This document shows, one piece after another, positions 42,795 through 53,885 of a stretch of DNA of 64,000 nucleotides; the first letter of the stretch is position 1, and each line of letters begins with the position of its first letter. This DNA comes from Adiantum capillus-veneris (lineage: Eukaryota > Streptophyta > Polypodiopsida > Polypodiales > Pteridaceae). The stretch covers positions 66,280,870 to 66,344,869 of the forward strand of contig CM043952.1 of assembly GCA_014529385.2 (NCBI GenBank), written 5' to 3'. Made by a program: the position numbers and the translations under genes. The notes below the pieces were generated by a model that made no database searches, was not told where the DNA came from, and saw only the letters and a program-made list of their open reading frames with translations.

Positions 42795-43718
42795 TTACGC
42801 AGAAATTGAGCTTTTCATTGACTTATCAAAAGCTGGTGAATTTACAAGTGGTATAGTATGACTAGACTCATTAGCATCTATATACATGTACTTTCCCCTG
42901 TGGGTGAAGTAGATTCTCCTTTTAGGGAACTTCATGTTGGCTGCCATGCAATCAAACCATGGCGCCCCTAGGATAGCATCCTCATGTTGGAGAGAAGAGA
43001 TGAAAGTTTCTTCTTTGTTGATATAGATTTGGACATTAAGCCTCAACTTCCCAATCAAGGGAGTAGCAGAGGCTTGATGTCCCTTGATAGCTATGTTAGC
43101 CACCGTTACAATATCTCCCATCTCAAAAGCTTGAATGCCCAACTTGGTGGCCCACTCCGTTGATATGAAGTTGTGAGTAGAGCCAGGGTCAAACAAGATG
43201 AAGGCATCATGTTCCCTTACCTTTCCCCAAGCATAGAAGAGAGATGATCCTTTGCAATGATCATCCTCTTTTGGAGCTTCGATGGTGGAATCCCTAGGAG
43301 TCGCATTGCGAGCATTTTTCTTGGGGCAAGAACGATAACCATGGCCTTGCTCCCCACACTTAAAACACTTATGGTCCTTGCAAAAAGCTTCAAGCTCTTC
43401 ACGAGAGAGTTTGTTTTTACCTTTGTAAAGTTCCTTCTCCTTGGACCTATTGTTGTTGTAGTTGTTGTTGTAGGATGTGCCTTGGGAAGAATTTTGGCCA
43501 TTGGTTTTCCCCTTTGCATCATTTTCGTCTTTGTTTTCCATGGGTTTGACATTCCATCTAGCCCCTTGTTGGAAATTGATGCGGGAAGCAATCGTGGTGT
43601 GGTGGATTACTTTGGTGATAGAACCAGGCCGTTGGGAATTGACATACTCGGCCATTTCTTCAGGTAATCCGGCACAAAATTGTTGCTTTTTCTCGAGAAA
43701 GTCTATCTTGGAAGACAA
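42795..43718 (-). CDS. A3 gag C-terminus, zinc knuckle and protease (open)
   Basis: The longest undisturbed frame of family A: 307 codons. Gag C-part (KKQQFCAGLPEEMAEYVNSQ), an Asn-rich linker, the knuckle CFKCGEQGHGYRSC, then protease with ILFDPGSTHNFIS (active-site D-P-G-S) and AILGAPWFD. Protease would cleave the polyprotein during particle maturation. In this family D-P/T-G-S-T is the expected loop. Frame ends TGA before the linker to RT. Confidence 0.88.
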   Translation of the reverse strand: MSSKIDFLEKKQQFCAGLPEEMAEYVNSQRPGSITKVIHHTTIASRINFQQGARWNVKPMENKDENDAKGKTNGQNSSQGTSYNNNYNNNRSKEKELYKGKNKLSREELEAFCKDHKCFKCGEQGHGYRSCPKKNARNATPRDSTIEAPKEDDHCKGSSLFYAWGKVREHDAFILFDPGSTHNFISTEWATKLGIQAFEMGDIVTVANIAIKGHQASATPLIGKLRLNVQIYINKEETFISSLQHEDAILGAPWFDCMAANMKFPKRRIYFTHRGKYMYIDANESSHTIPLVNSPAFDKSMKSSISA

Positions 43719-44692
43719 TATCCTTCAGATGTAAATCCCAAAACTTGTCCACATATTTGTGAATAGACTCATGTGAGAGAAGCTTCAAACTGCACCATTC
43801 GGTAAGTACTTTGTCCTTTACATCGCTTGCAAGAAATTGTTTCATGATGGAAACTCCATGTCTTTGGGGCTTCATCCTTGACACAAAGGCTAGCCCACCA
43901 TTGGCAAGCCAATTTTTGGAAGTGCATAGCTAGATGGAGTACTTGGATCACTCCGTGAAGCCCTGGTCTCCAAAGGCCACATCAAATTGCTAGATGAAGG
44001 CCAATACTTTGTCGGTGGCACCAAAGGTGCCATCATACGTGAGAAAAGAGATAGTCTTTTCTCCCTCTTTGAACTTCTTGAGCTTTTGTGATCTTCGCCA
44101 TGCAGGGTATGATTTGTCATTTCCTCCCCCCTTATATTCTCTAAGAGAATAGCCATAGCTTTTGTTGGGAGAGGAGGAAGGTGAAGAAGAAGGAGAAGAG
44201 GGTGACCTCTTTCTTGACCTTTTTTTCCTTTGTTTCCTCTCTTCCCTTTCAGAGTGAAGAGGAGAAGGACTGTGTGTTGACCATTTCCTCATGGGAGGAT
44301 TTGGCGATCGTCTAGACCGCCATCTTCATGGAGACACATCTTCAAAGGAACTTAGGGATTCATTACTTTCTTGCTCTTTGGATTCCTCCTCTTGTATGGG
44401 AGAGAGTCTTCTTTTGGGGGTCTTATCAAGAGGCCTCCTAAGCTCTCTCTCCTCTTGGATAGGAAGGGAAATCCCATAAGCACAAAGTTGTTGAGTAAAT
44501 TTGGCTTGCAAAAGTAGGGTTGCCCATAGCTTTATGCAACCTAGTACCAAGATAATTATTAACTAACATGGGGGCATCATCATTAGCACCTACATGTGCA
44601 AAATCAAAGTTATCAATGTTCATTCTACTCTCTTGGTTATTGTCAGCCATGCTAATTATACTTATGTGTTTACTTAGTGTATTCTTTGGCAA
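43719..44692 (-). pseudogene. A3 gag N-terminal half
   Basis: Broken over three frames: NIDNFDFAHVGANDDAPML (near 44620); a Ser/Arg/Lys-rich stretch (EREERKQRKKRSRKRSPSS, near 44230) ending in KFKEGEKTISFLTYDGTFGA (near 44050); and FLASDVKDKVLTEWCSLKLL (near 43840). The order matches A1 and A2. Frameshifts and a TAG near 43990 inactivate it. Confidence 0.87.
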
Positions 44693-45064
44693 TTCAAAAC
44701 CTTAGTTGCTACTCCTCTTAGTCTTTGAAAATAAGCACTTAAGTATCTACACACACGGCTCGAATTGGTTAATTATAAAGAGTAGTGGGGTGGGTCTAAT
44801 ATAGCAAAATTTCTAAGGGATAGCTCCTTTTGGACTTCTTATGGATCAATAATGGTAAAGCCATAGGCAAGTCTAAAAAGACCCCATTATTAATATCAAA
44901 GCTCCCAAGGTATGCACCATATCCCACATAGTGGACTCAACAAAATCGATAATAGATTCCAGTCCCACTTACCCTAATATAATTAAAAAGATCAACCATT
45001 AATAGGATACTTAAGGACCTCTCTTCTTAAGCAAGAAAAGAGATACCAAATACTCTGACACCAA
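44693..45064 (-). other. A3 leader and altered primer site
   Basis: Non-coding leader. At 45053-45064 the minus strand reads TGGTGTCAGAGT, the TGGTATCAGAGC primer site with two changes, directly next to the LTR. Confidence 0.85.
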
Positions 45065-45798
45065 TGTAATGGAAATGGCATATGAACTGTGAGAATAGCG
45101 GAATTAAGAGAATTAGAGTGAGCATTTTTGTGAGATTACTTTGAGAACATAGAGTGTAAACTTAATTGATGGTTGCAACATGAACATAGTACTTAATTAA
45201 CTTGGCATGAACAATACTTTTGCAAGAGAGAGAGTATTAGAGAACATGACAATAGTTGAGGACCGAATTTACTTGGAGCCGGTCCCCCCTCCAAAAGGCG
45301 TTTGTATTATAGATTCTCCCATCAACGGAGACTTGTTACAATACAGTCTTTGTGTTCCTTGTGACCTTGGTGATGCTATGAATATTGAAAGCTTCATGCA
45401 TCACAAGCATAACATAAACTTTGCAAAAAGCATTAACTATCCCAAGCCTCAGTCCCAAGGCGTCAAACACCTTCGAAGGTGGAGAGAGCTAGCAAGGAAT
45501 GAGAGGAAGAAGAATCATCCATAGGAGAAAGAAATAGTTCCTTACTTATCATCACTCTTATTGCTTAGCATAGCATAATAGCATAGTAATGAAGAGGAAT
45601 AAGATGGCAAGCTTAAGCATTGAAGCATGGATCTTGGTTGGATTTGCATTCCATAGTCAAGAGTGTTGGTGTAGGCTCTCCACTTCTCAACAAGCTTGGA
45701 GAAGGAGATGGAGCTCTTGCACTTTGCACTCCACATAATGAGAGAATGTGTGTGTGTGTGGGAGAGTATCCTCCTCTCTCATGCTTGGTACATACTTG

Positions 45799-45872
<74 letters not shown>

Positions 45873-46545
45873 TATTTAATTATTTCATCTCGACATGTGT
45901 CCTCTTTTTCCTCTTTGAGAGAAAGAACTTAATTATGTATTTTTATGTATCTAAATTCTCATTGGACCCCTTCAAAACCTATCCAATAGCATTCAAGCAC
46001 ATCATGAGGACCACATATGGAGGATCATTTGAACAGGTGTCTTTTTATGCTTATTAAGTTATTTGGTTTGAATTGAATACTTCAAGCACTTAGTCAATCA
46101 AGCATGGAAACATTGATGCCTCTTGAGAGTTTATCTTTGAATTGAACACTTCAAGAACCTTAATCATTTACACATGTGAGAAGCACCTCAAGCTTTTGGA
46201 CAAGGTTCCCACTAACACTTAGCAAGATGACAAGCACCTCGTGCTTGGCTAGGATTCCCACCTCAAGGTCAGCCCTATCTTGCCTAAGCTCAAAGGACTT
46301 TCTAACACTAACGTTTAGGGTTCTTTAATGAAGATAGCTCTAAGGTCTTTAATCTCCATTAGGTAACATTGCTCTTTAACATACCATCTCTCATTTGGAC
46401 CCCTTTAACCTTGGCCCCGTGTTGAGACACATCCATAAGCACATGTCTATATTCTAACCCTTATTCCGGTTTATTCTCCCACATTAAATGATCAGTTTAA
46501 TATAAGAAAATCATCTGGGCTGGCTAGATACTAGATTTAATGACA
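45065..46545 (-). repeat. 5' LTR of A3
   Basis: TGTAATGGAAATGGC...TTTAATGACA on the plus strand. Contains a TC microsatellite (about 45800-45869). Followed by the AGATT target duplication. Confidence 0.94.
45800..45869. repeat. (TC)n microsatellite in A3 5' LTR
   Basis: About 68 bp uninterrupted TC. Confidence 0.97.
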
Positions 46546-46550
46546 AGATT

Positions 46551-47500
46551 CTTGTAGGTCACGGCTATACTCATCGGCAACAAAGATCTTACCATGTACT
46601 TTGAGTAGCAAGGGACTTTTAGGTCTTCCCTCTATGATCTCAAAAGGTGCTTTTCCCATAAAAGTATGTACAGTATTATTGTAGGCATACTCTACAAGAG
46701 GTAAGTATTTTTCTCATTGTGAGCGTTGATCTACTTTGTTAACATAAGTCTTGAGTATATCAAGTATCGTAAGATTGGCTATATCACTTTGGCCATCCAT
46801 TTGTGGGTGATAGGCCAAAGACAAATTCAATCTTGTTTCTAGATTTTCAAAGATACCTTTCCAAAAGTTATTGGTCATTCTAGGATCTCTATATGACAAG
46901 ATGGATGTTGGTAATCCATGGTGTTTGAACTTCTGAGATATGAAGAGAGCTCCCATTTGGTGTGCCTTAATAGTCTTTTTGATAGGAATAAAGTGTGCTT
47001 GCCTATCCCATATTCCCATGGATAGACTTGGGAAACTCAAAGATGAAATCCATGGATATACTCTCCCATTGTGAATTTGGGATAGGCAATGGCTGGAGTA
47101 ATCCAGGTTGCTTCCATCTATCATCCTTAGTCTTTTGGCATACTACACATTTTGAAACATACTCTTGGATGTCCACTTTCATGGTAGGCCAATAGAAGAA
47201 CGTTTCTTCTCCTCAAAGAGTAGGTTGAATGCCTCTATGCCACACATAGGGAGGAGCATGGGATTCATACCTAACTTTCTCACGAAGGGGATGGGTAATA
47301 CATAGCCTATTGCCATGTAAAGGATAGCCATCCTGCAAGGTGAATGGCTCCTCTTTCTTCCCCAAAGCAAGGGCTGAAATTATGTCTCTAAAGTCAAGGT
47401 CAGTAGCATACTCATCTATCATAGAAGATAGATCATTGTGAGTAGCTATAGACAGTGCATTAACTTTTGGTCGTGGTGAAAGTGCATCGGCCACTTGATG
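46551..47500 (-). pseudogene. A2 integrase
   Basis: Minus-strand pieces: YESHAPPYVWHRG (near 47265; the conserved G before HRG is W), KTYVNKVD/HPQMDGQSDIANL near 46790-46810, and TIKAHQMGALFIS near 46960. Frameshifts and small deletions divide them. A deletion of about 45 bp relative to A3 lies near 47510 at the RNase H end. Confidence 0.86.
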
Positions 47501-48650
47501 GTGTTTACCGGATTACCCACCTCATTGTTTGTTGGAAATCTTGGTTTGCGTCATGAAATACTTGAGACTTTGGTGGTCGGTTTGTAGAAGAAATGGAGTC
47601 CCCAATAAGTAGTGCTTCCATGTGTCTTGGGCATGTGGAACAACAAAAAGCTCTTTCTCATAAATGCCCCAGACTCATTCATCGGTATTGACTCTCATAT
47701 GCTATGGCATGCCCTTCTTGAAGCAAGACTGCTCCAAGGCATTCACCACAAGCATCACATTGGACCTCAAATGGCTTTGAGAGATCCTGAAGCATGAGGA
47801 CTAGTGGAGAGGTAAGCTTCTCCTTGAGCTTGTCAAAAGCATTTTGCTCCTTCGCAGTCCATACATACTTAACATTCTTCTTAGTTATGTAGTGGTCCTA
47901 CTATTTGAGAGAATTTTGCTATGAAGCATCTATAGTACGCGCACATACCAATAAATCTTCTTAGCTCATGTAGATTCCTTGGATTAGGCCATGATTTTAC
48001 TACCTCTAACTTTGATGGATCCATATGGATACCATCTTGAGAGATAATACCACATAGGTATTGAATCTCTTGAAGGAAAAATTTGCTTTTCTTTTGGTTG
48101 AGAATAAACTTGTTCTCCCTCAATGCTTGAAAAATCACTTGGAGATGTTGCTTCTGTTCCTCCAAAGACTTGGAGTAGATGATGATATCATCAAAGAACA
48201 TTCAAGTGAATTTACGGTAAGGTCTAAAAAATTTCTCCACTAGATGATTGAATGTAGGTGGTGCATTAGTCAAGCCAAAAGGCATGACTACATATTGATA
48301 AAGACAAGACATTGTGCAAAACGAGGTCTTTAGGATATCTTCATCCACAATCCTTATTTGATGATAGCCACTTTTAAGGTCAATCCTACCGAAGTAGGTA
48401 GAGCCTTGTAGCTTATCAAACAGATCTTCTACCCGAGGCATGGGAAATTTGTTTTTGATAGTGATATGGTTTAGTGCTCGATATTCCACACACATACGAT
48501 ATCTACCATCTTTCTTTTGCACTAAAAGGACTGCAGAACAAAAGGGAGATGAGCTAGGCCTCACCATCCCTTTGTCTACCAGTTCCTGTACTTGCCTCAT
48601 GATCTCCTCTTGTTGAGCTTGAGAGACTCAATATGGAGGCTTGTTAGGCG
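47501..48650 (-). pseudogene. A2 RNase H and reverse transcriptase
   Basis: RT has AVLLVQKKDGRYRMCVEYRAL (near 48520), MPFGLTNAPPTFNHL (near 48270), then a stop, then MFFDDIIIYSKSLEE (near 48190). The connection region ELRRFIGMCAYYRCFI is near 47960. The RNase H part (47880-47500) is broken. RT catalytic DD is retained, but frames are disrupted. Confidence 0.88.
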
Positions 48651-49262
48651 GTGAGCTTCCTGGAAGGAGCTCAATTCAATGGTCATCATCCCCTCATTTT
48701 TGAGGTAAGTCCATAGGGATATCATCAATGAACACATCTTGGAATCCTTTTAGAAAATTAGACAAGTCTAACTCTTCTTGGTTCCTACCATTTACATTTG
48801 ATGAAACATTAGGATCTTTTGGAGACTCTTTGACAAAAATCATGTACGCAAAAACTGAGCTCTTCATTGATCTATCAAAAGCAGGAGGATTTACAAGTGG
48901 AATAGTGCGACTACGCTCACTAGCATCTATATACATGTTCTTTCCCTGTAGGTGAAGTAGATTCTCCTTTCACGAAACTTCATATTGGCAGCCATGCGAT
49001 CAAACCATGGCGCCCCTAGGATAGCATCCTCATGTTGGAGAGGAGAGATGAAAAAGTCTTCTTTGTGGACATAGCTTTGGACATGAAGCCTCAACTTCCC
49101 AATCAAAGGGAGTAGCACAGGCTAGCTGTCCCTTGAAATCTGTGTCAGCTGTTACAATATCTCTCATCTCAAAATCTTGAATGCCCAACTTGGCGGCCAA
49201 CTCTGTTGATATGAAGTTGTGAGTAGAGGCAGGGTCAAACAAGATGAAGGCATCGTGATCTC
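48651..49262 (-). pseudogene. A2 protease and linker
   Basis: Protease loop MFDPASTHNFIS near 49230 (the active-site glycine is alanine), frameshift near 49110, then AILGAPWFDRMAANMKF near 49010. The linker to RT contains NFLKGFQDVFIDDIPMDLP near 48750, shared by all family A copies. Confidence 0.87.
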
Positions 49263-50138
49263 TTACCTTTCCCTAAGCATAGGAGAGAGGTGCACCTTTG
49301 CAATGAGCATCCTCTTTTGGAGCTTCGATGGTGGAAGCTCTAGGAGTCTCATTGCAAATATTCTTCTTGGGGAAAGAGTGATAACCATGTCCTTGCTCCC
49401 CATACTTAAAACACTTATGGTCCTTGTTGCGAAAAGCTTCAAGCTCTTTAGGAGAGAGTTTGTTTTTGCCTTTGGAAACTCCCTTCTCCTTGGACCGATT
49501 GTTGTTGTTGTTGTTGGAAGTGCCCTGGGAAGAATTTTGAGCATTGGTTTTCCCCTTTGCATCATTTTAATCTTTGTTTTCCATGGGCTTGACATTCCAT
49601 CTAGTCCCTTGTTGGAAATTGATGCGTGAAGAAACCATGGTATCATGAATTACTTTGGTGATAGAACCAAGCGATTGAGAGTTGACATACTCGGCCATCT
49701 CTTCAGGTAATCCCACACAAAATTTTTGTTTTTTCCCAGCAAAGTCTATCTTTTGAAAGACAATAACCTTGAGATGTAAATCCCAAAAGTTGTCTACATA
49801 CTTGTGGATAGACTCATGAGAGACAAGATTCAAGTTGCACCATTCAGTAAGCACTTTGTCCTTTGCATCGCTTGCAAGGAATTGCTTCATGATGGAATCT
49901 CGTAGAGTTTTCCATGTCTTTGGGTCTTTGCCGTTTCCATGAAGGCTAGCCCACCATTGACGAGCTGATTTTTAGCTACATGGTGTAGCTTTGAGGACTC
50001 TGTAAAGCCCTCGTCTCCAAAGGTTGCATCAAATTGCTCAACCAATACTTTGTTGGTAGCACCAAAGATGCCATCATAGGTGATAAAATAAATACTCTTT
50101 TCTCCCTCCTTGAACTTCTTTAGCTTTTGTGACCAACA
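49263..50138 (-). pseudogene. A2 gag, truncated at its N-terminal side
   Basis: Includes the zinc-knuckle region in a shifted frame (near 49390), KKQKFCVGLPEEMAEYVNSQ near 49690, and KFKEGEKSIYFITYDGIFGA near 50080. Ends at about 50138 against LINE DNA; the Ser/Arg-rich gag start, leader and 5' LTR are missing. Confidence 0.87.
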
Positions 50139-51560
50139 CGGTATGGGTAGCCCTAGACCAATCTCTTGAGTCTTGCTTACTTCCAAGCGTAAAGATCATC
50201 ACTCTACTATCTTGTATAATCTTTGATAAGCTTGCCATATCAAGATCTCCTTCAAACACACTGGAGTTCCTCTCCCTCCATACATGGTGAAAGAAGAAGT
50301 ACCTGATAGTTTGAGTGCAGATAAGGAGAGCATGACTTACCATCTTCTTGCCACCAAGGAACATATCAATCTTGAAGAACCTGATCTGCCATGTCCTCTA
50401 GACCCACTTGTAGATTTACCAGCCATGCCTTTGATTGTCTCGAATTCCATGAATAAGTGGGACAAACCTTCACTAGCTATCATGCACCCAAGCATCAATC
50501 AGACCCAATTCCTCTTTCTGGGATCTTTATGCCCGGCGGTAGAGCCCCCCACATTACCTTTCACAAAAATAGCTTCATAAATTGCAGCCACTTTGGCTTT
50601 TATATGTTCTCCATGACTTCCTCCCATCGTTCTGTCGGCCATTGTCTCTTCCAAATTTTGTTGAGGGGGACTAGAACAATTACTCGTGCATCAATGCATG
50701 ATATTAAGAATGGGGTTTTCAGAAAGACTACTACCACCATCACCAGGCATTCCACTCAATCCAAAATTCATATATTGGCATTACTACATTGTCAAGCTCT
50801 TTTATCACTTTGTTGACCAACAACATCTCAAAGCCATTTAGTCGGTAGTGGTTTGCCAAAAAGTCAATGGTACTCGATATCTTACTGTTACCATCCTAGA
50901 AGTGAACAAGCCGATTTAGCCCCTTATTTTTCACTTTCCTAGCCGCTTCTATCCAATATGGGATTTGTGGTGGTCCTAAAACTTTAGACAGCTAGGGGGG
51001 ACCAGTGCAAGATGGAGTTATTGAAGTACCTGGTTTCCTCCCCCCACTCCAATACCCCATCTTCTCTTTTGCACTTCCTCACCGGCTCCCTTGAGATGCC
51101 ACCCAGACTTAGGCTAGACCACGTCAGGGCTAAAATTTTGTCACAAAACTCTACCCCTTTCCACTTACCACCTTTAAACCAAGTTTAGCTGTATCTAGCA
51201 TATCATTGGTCATGATAGCCCCAACTTGGTCTTGTTTAGACAAAGAGACCATAATTTGGCTCACAAGGGCTCAACATGGGCAGATCGGTTAAGAGTTTCG
51301 AGACCTCCTTGGTCCACTGGTCGAGCAGCTAACTCCCATTTGGCCCACTGCGATGGTCTAGAGGTTTTTGTGTTGTTTCTCCAAAAAAATATTTTCACTT
51401 ATTTTAAGAACTCTTTCCAGTGATAATTAACCATCTTGAGAAGTGGACTGGTGAAGGCAATATAAGGGAGCATAAATGATTTTATCGCTTTAATCCGGCT
51501 CAAAAATGGGAGAAGAGCATACTCCCACCTTCTCTCATTTTGCTTTGAATTTTTCAAGAA
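50139..51560 (-). pseudogene. L2 ORF2 C-terminal region
   Basis: Contains HHVWRERNSSVFEGDLDMASL (near 50270), the clear ending of the RT-associated zinc-binding region, and a decayed equivalent of the GGLGTLNP segment near 51280-51310. Small insertions and deletions relative to L1 lie throughout. Confidence 0.85.
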
Positions 51561-53300
51561 CCCAATGAAATCTTTGTTTGTGAGTTACATCCATCCTCAA
51601 GGGGGCTCCCAGGTGTCTGAAGATATTCCCTTTTGAGACAATTTTCGTTGTCCAGTTAGAAGGGTCGAAGGAGTCGTTTTTGATAGGGAGATCAACCTTG
51701 ACTTCTCCATATTACACTTGGGAACCCGAAGCCACAAAAAATGTTTGCACAATCTTGAGAGCTCTCCTCACAATGTGGAGGCATGCCTTCAAGAAGAGGA
51801 GCGAGTCATCTGCAAGTAATTTTACCAAGAGCTTTTCATTACCCAATAAAGCCAACCCTTGTAGCTCCCCTCACGCATAATTGGCTCTGAGCATCGCGAT
51901 TTGATGGAAAAAAGCAAGGGAGCCAAGGGGCATCCCTGCTTAATAGACCTTTTGACCTTGAAGTAGCCAAAATTCTATCATTAAATAGGAGCTTTGATTG
52001 GCTCCCCGTGCTTGCCCAATGTGCAAATGAGGCGACATAGTCGAGGCCCAAAGCCCAGAGCTTCCATGACACCTTCTATACATGACCATGGTATTTTGTG
52101 ATAAGACTTTTCAAGGTGTCAAGCTGTAGCAAAATTCACTCTTGCTTGGTGTAGGCTACATATTAGATGCCCACCATTGCTTCCAAGATGTTGTTATAAA
52201 TGGATCTTCCTTTAATGAACCCATGTTGATGGGGAGAGATGATCTTGTTTAGGGGGGGGCTAGTTTGAGGGCGATTGCCTTGGCAATAATTTTGTAATCT
52301 ACTGACATCATAGTAGAAGGTTGCTAGTGCTTCAGTTTGAGAGCAAAAAAACTATTTGTGGATGGGTCTGATAAGCCCTTTCTTCACACTTGTATCCACC
52401 AAGGACCCTCCAGTAATGGCTTTGTTAGCCAATTGTGTGATTGGGACCTTGAGATCATCCCATAATTCTTTGAAGAATTTAGCCGTTAGCCCCCCAATCG
52501 AGGGACTTTTCCTTTCCAAGAGCTTCCAATACTAGTGAACATTCATCTTCGGAGAATACCACTTCCACGGGGTTGGATTTCCGATTGGGGACCTTCTTCT
52601 TAACACTCTCAAGCAAAGTCGCTCTACCTTCATCCACTTCCTTAGACCGGGTCTCTGGCTTAGACAATTCAGTATTAGAATGAGCCATCTCATCTTGGTT
52701 CTGAATTGCATTCCCATTCTCATTATAGAGCTAGTGGACGTGGCTCCACTCTTCTTGACTTTTAAAGCCCTAAAAAAATGTTCTTGATGAGAGGTTTCTG
52801 ATAGTAGGAAGGCCTCCCTGGAGAGCAATCTATCTTTCTCCTCAAGATGTTCTTTAGCCAGGTTAGATTTAGCTTTGAGCCATCGCTTGATAGCTAGCCT
52901 AGTAGCCTTTCTTAAGTTTAGTCAAGCCACATCCGCTGTGAGATGCTTGTGGTGCACCTCATTGGATTTTTAAATCCGAGGGCTAGATATTTTGATTTCT
53001 TTTTGAAAGCTTCAAGCGAATAGATCCCAAGAATTAGGTCTATTGAGATCCTCATCTTTCTTGAGTTTACCGAATGCTTTCTTGGTGAGGCTTCTAAAAA
53101 CACGGTCTTTGAATAGCCGTGTCCTTTTTATAAGAAGATTTTTCTCACATTTTGGGGCATGCCCCTCCCCTTTAGCTTTCTTGAGTTGAATGTGTAAAGG
53201 CATCTGATCCGATAGATTTTTTGTTGAGATCACCTTCATCTCTAGCAGCAGAGGGATCCGGTTAGCTTGGTGAGAGTAGTAGCATATGTCAAGCCTAGTG
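51561..53300 (-). pseudogene. L2 reverse transcriptase region
   Basis: RT motifs in separate frames: LEALGKEKS (near 52520), IKQGCPLAPL (near 51940), and LADDSLLF (near 51800), which retains the catalytic A-D-D that L1 has lost. The upstream linker 53012-53239 parallels L1 12520-12747. Confidence 0.86.
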
Positions 53301-53885
53301 GCAGTGTGGGCATACTAGAGACTTATGTAGGTGAACCTAGGCATGCTGCTCCACGGACACACCTCCCACAAATGAACCATAGCCCACAAGCTTAGCCATT
53401 TAGATTTTTTAGTGCTAGCCAGCATACTTGCAGAACCTGTTCTCTTCTCTACCATATTGAAATCCCCAATCATCAGCACTCACCTTCTATAGGAGTATCT
53501 CTAAGATGCATCAACAATTTAGCTCTATCCTTTGCATTGCAAGGGCCATACACATTCACTATGGTGAGGGGATAATCTTTCCATCTAGTTCTAACTCCAA
53601 GAACTCTGCCAGAAGGGTGGTTGAGAACCATATTTGGCTCCAATTCTCTGTTTACAATAAGTAGAACGCCACTGAATTTGTCACTTCCTTCTCCATAATA
53701 CAATCTTTTGCCCCTAAAGAATGATTTCTCTTGCTACGAGCATCCAAGTGGTTCTCTTGGATGGCCTAGCAATTGGCTGCTTTCTCCTTCTTAACTTCAT
53801 CCTAGAAGAGGGAACTCTTCTTTCGGGTCTTTAATCCCTTCACATTCCAAGAATGGATAGCAACAATATCCATCATTGGGGGAGA
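53301..53885 (-). pseudogene. L2 endonuclease (EEP-type)
   Basis: Minus-strand reading starts MDIVAIHSWNVKGL (near 53870; the Asn of the first metal-binding motif), continues AIQENHLDA (Glu motif), PLTIVNVYGPC (near 53570) and IGDFNMVEK (near 53470; Asp and Asn motif). These are the signature blocks of the apurinic-type endonuclease that nicks the genomic target. In-frame stops near 53800 and 53765 and a frameshift after the 53473-53703 frame disable it. L1 lacks this region altogether. Confidence 0.88.

Larger units (their letters stand above)
29490..46545 (-). mobile_element. Gypsy chromovirus A3, inserted in A2 and containing B
   Basis: Minus-strand family A element with both LTRs. The 3' LTR is 29490-30604 plus 39368-39735 (split by B); the 5' LTR is 45065-46545. 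AGATT flanks it on both sides (29485-29489, 46546-46550), a 5-bp target duplication typical of Ty3/gypsy. Without B it is about 8.3 kb. Internal order on the minus strand: gag (44700-43250), protease (to 42790), RT (42550-42000), RNase H (42000-41240), integrase (41240-40420) and chromodomain (40300-40140). Decayed by stops and frameshifts. Confidence 0.94.
27002..50138 (-). mobile_element. Gypsy chromovirus A2 (outer, interrupted by A3, lacks 5' end)
   Basis: Minus-strand family A element in two parts, 27002-29489 and 46551-50138, separated by A3. Joining them across the AGATT duplication gives continuous family sequence (CTCCTTAATC...AAAGATTCTTGTAGGTC) that matches A3 itself near 40596-40620. 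Only the 3' LTR remains; the gag N-terminus, primer site and 5' LTR are gone where LINE L2 begins. Confidence 0.9.
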
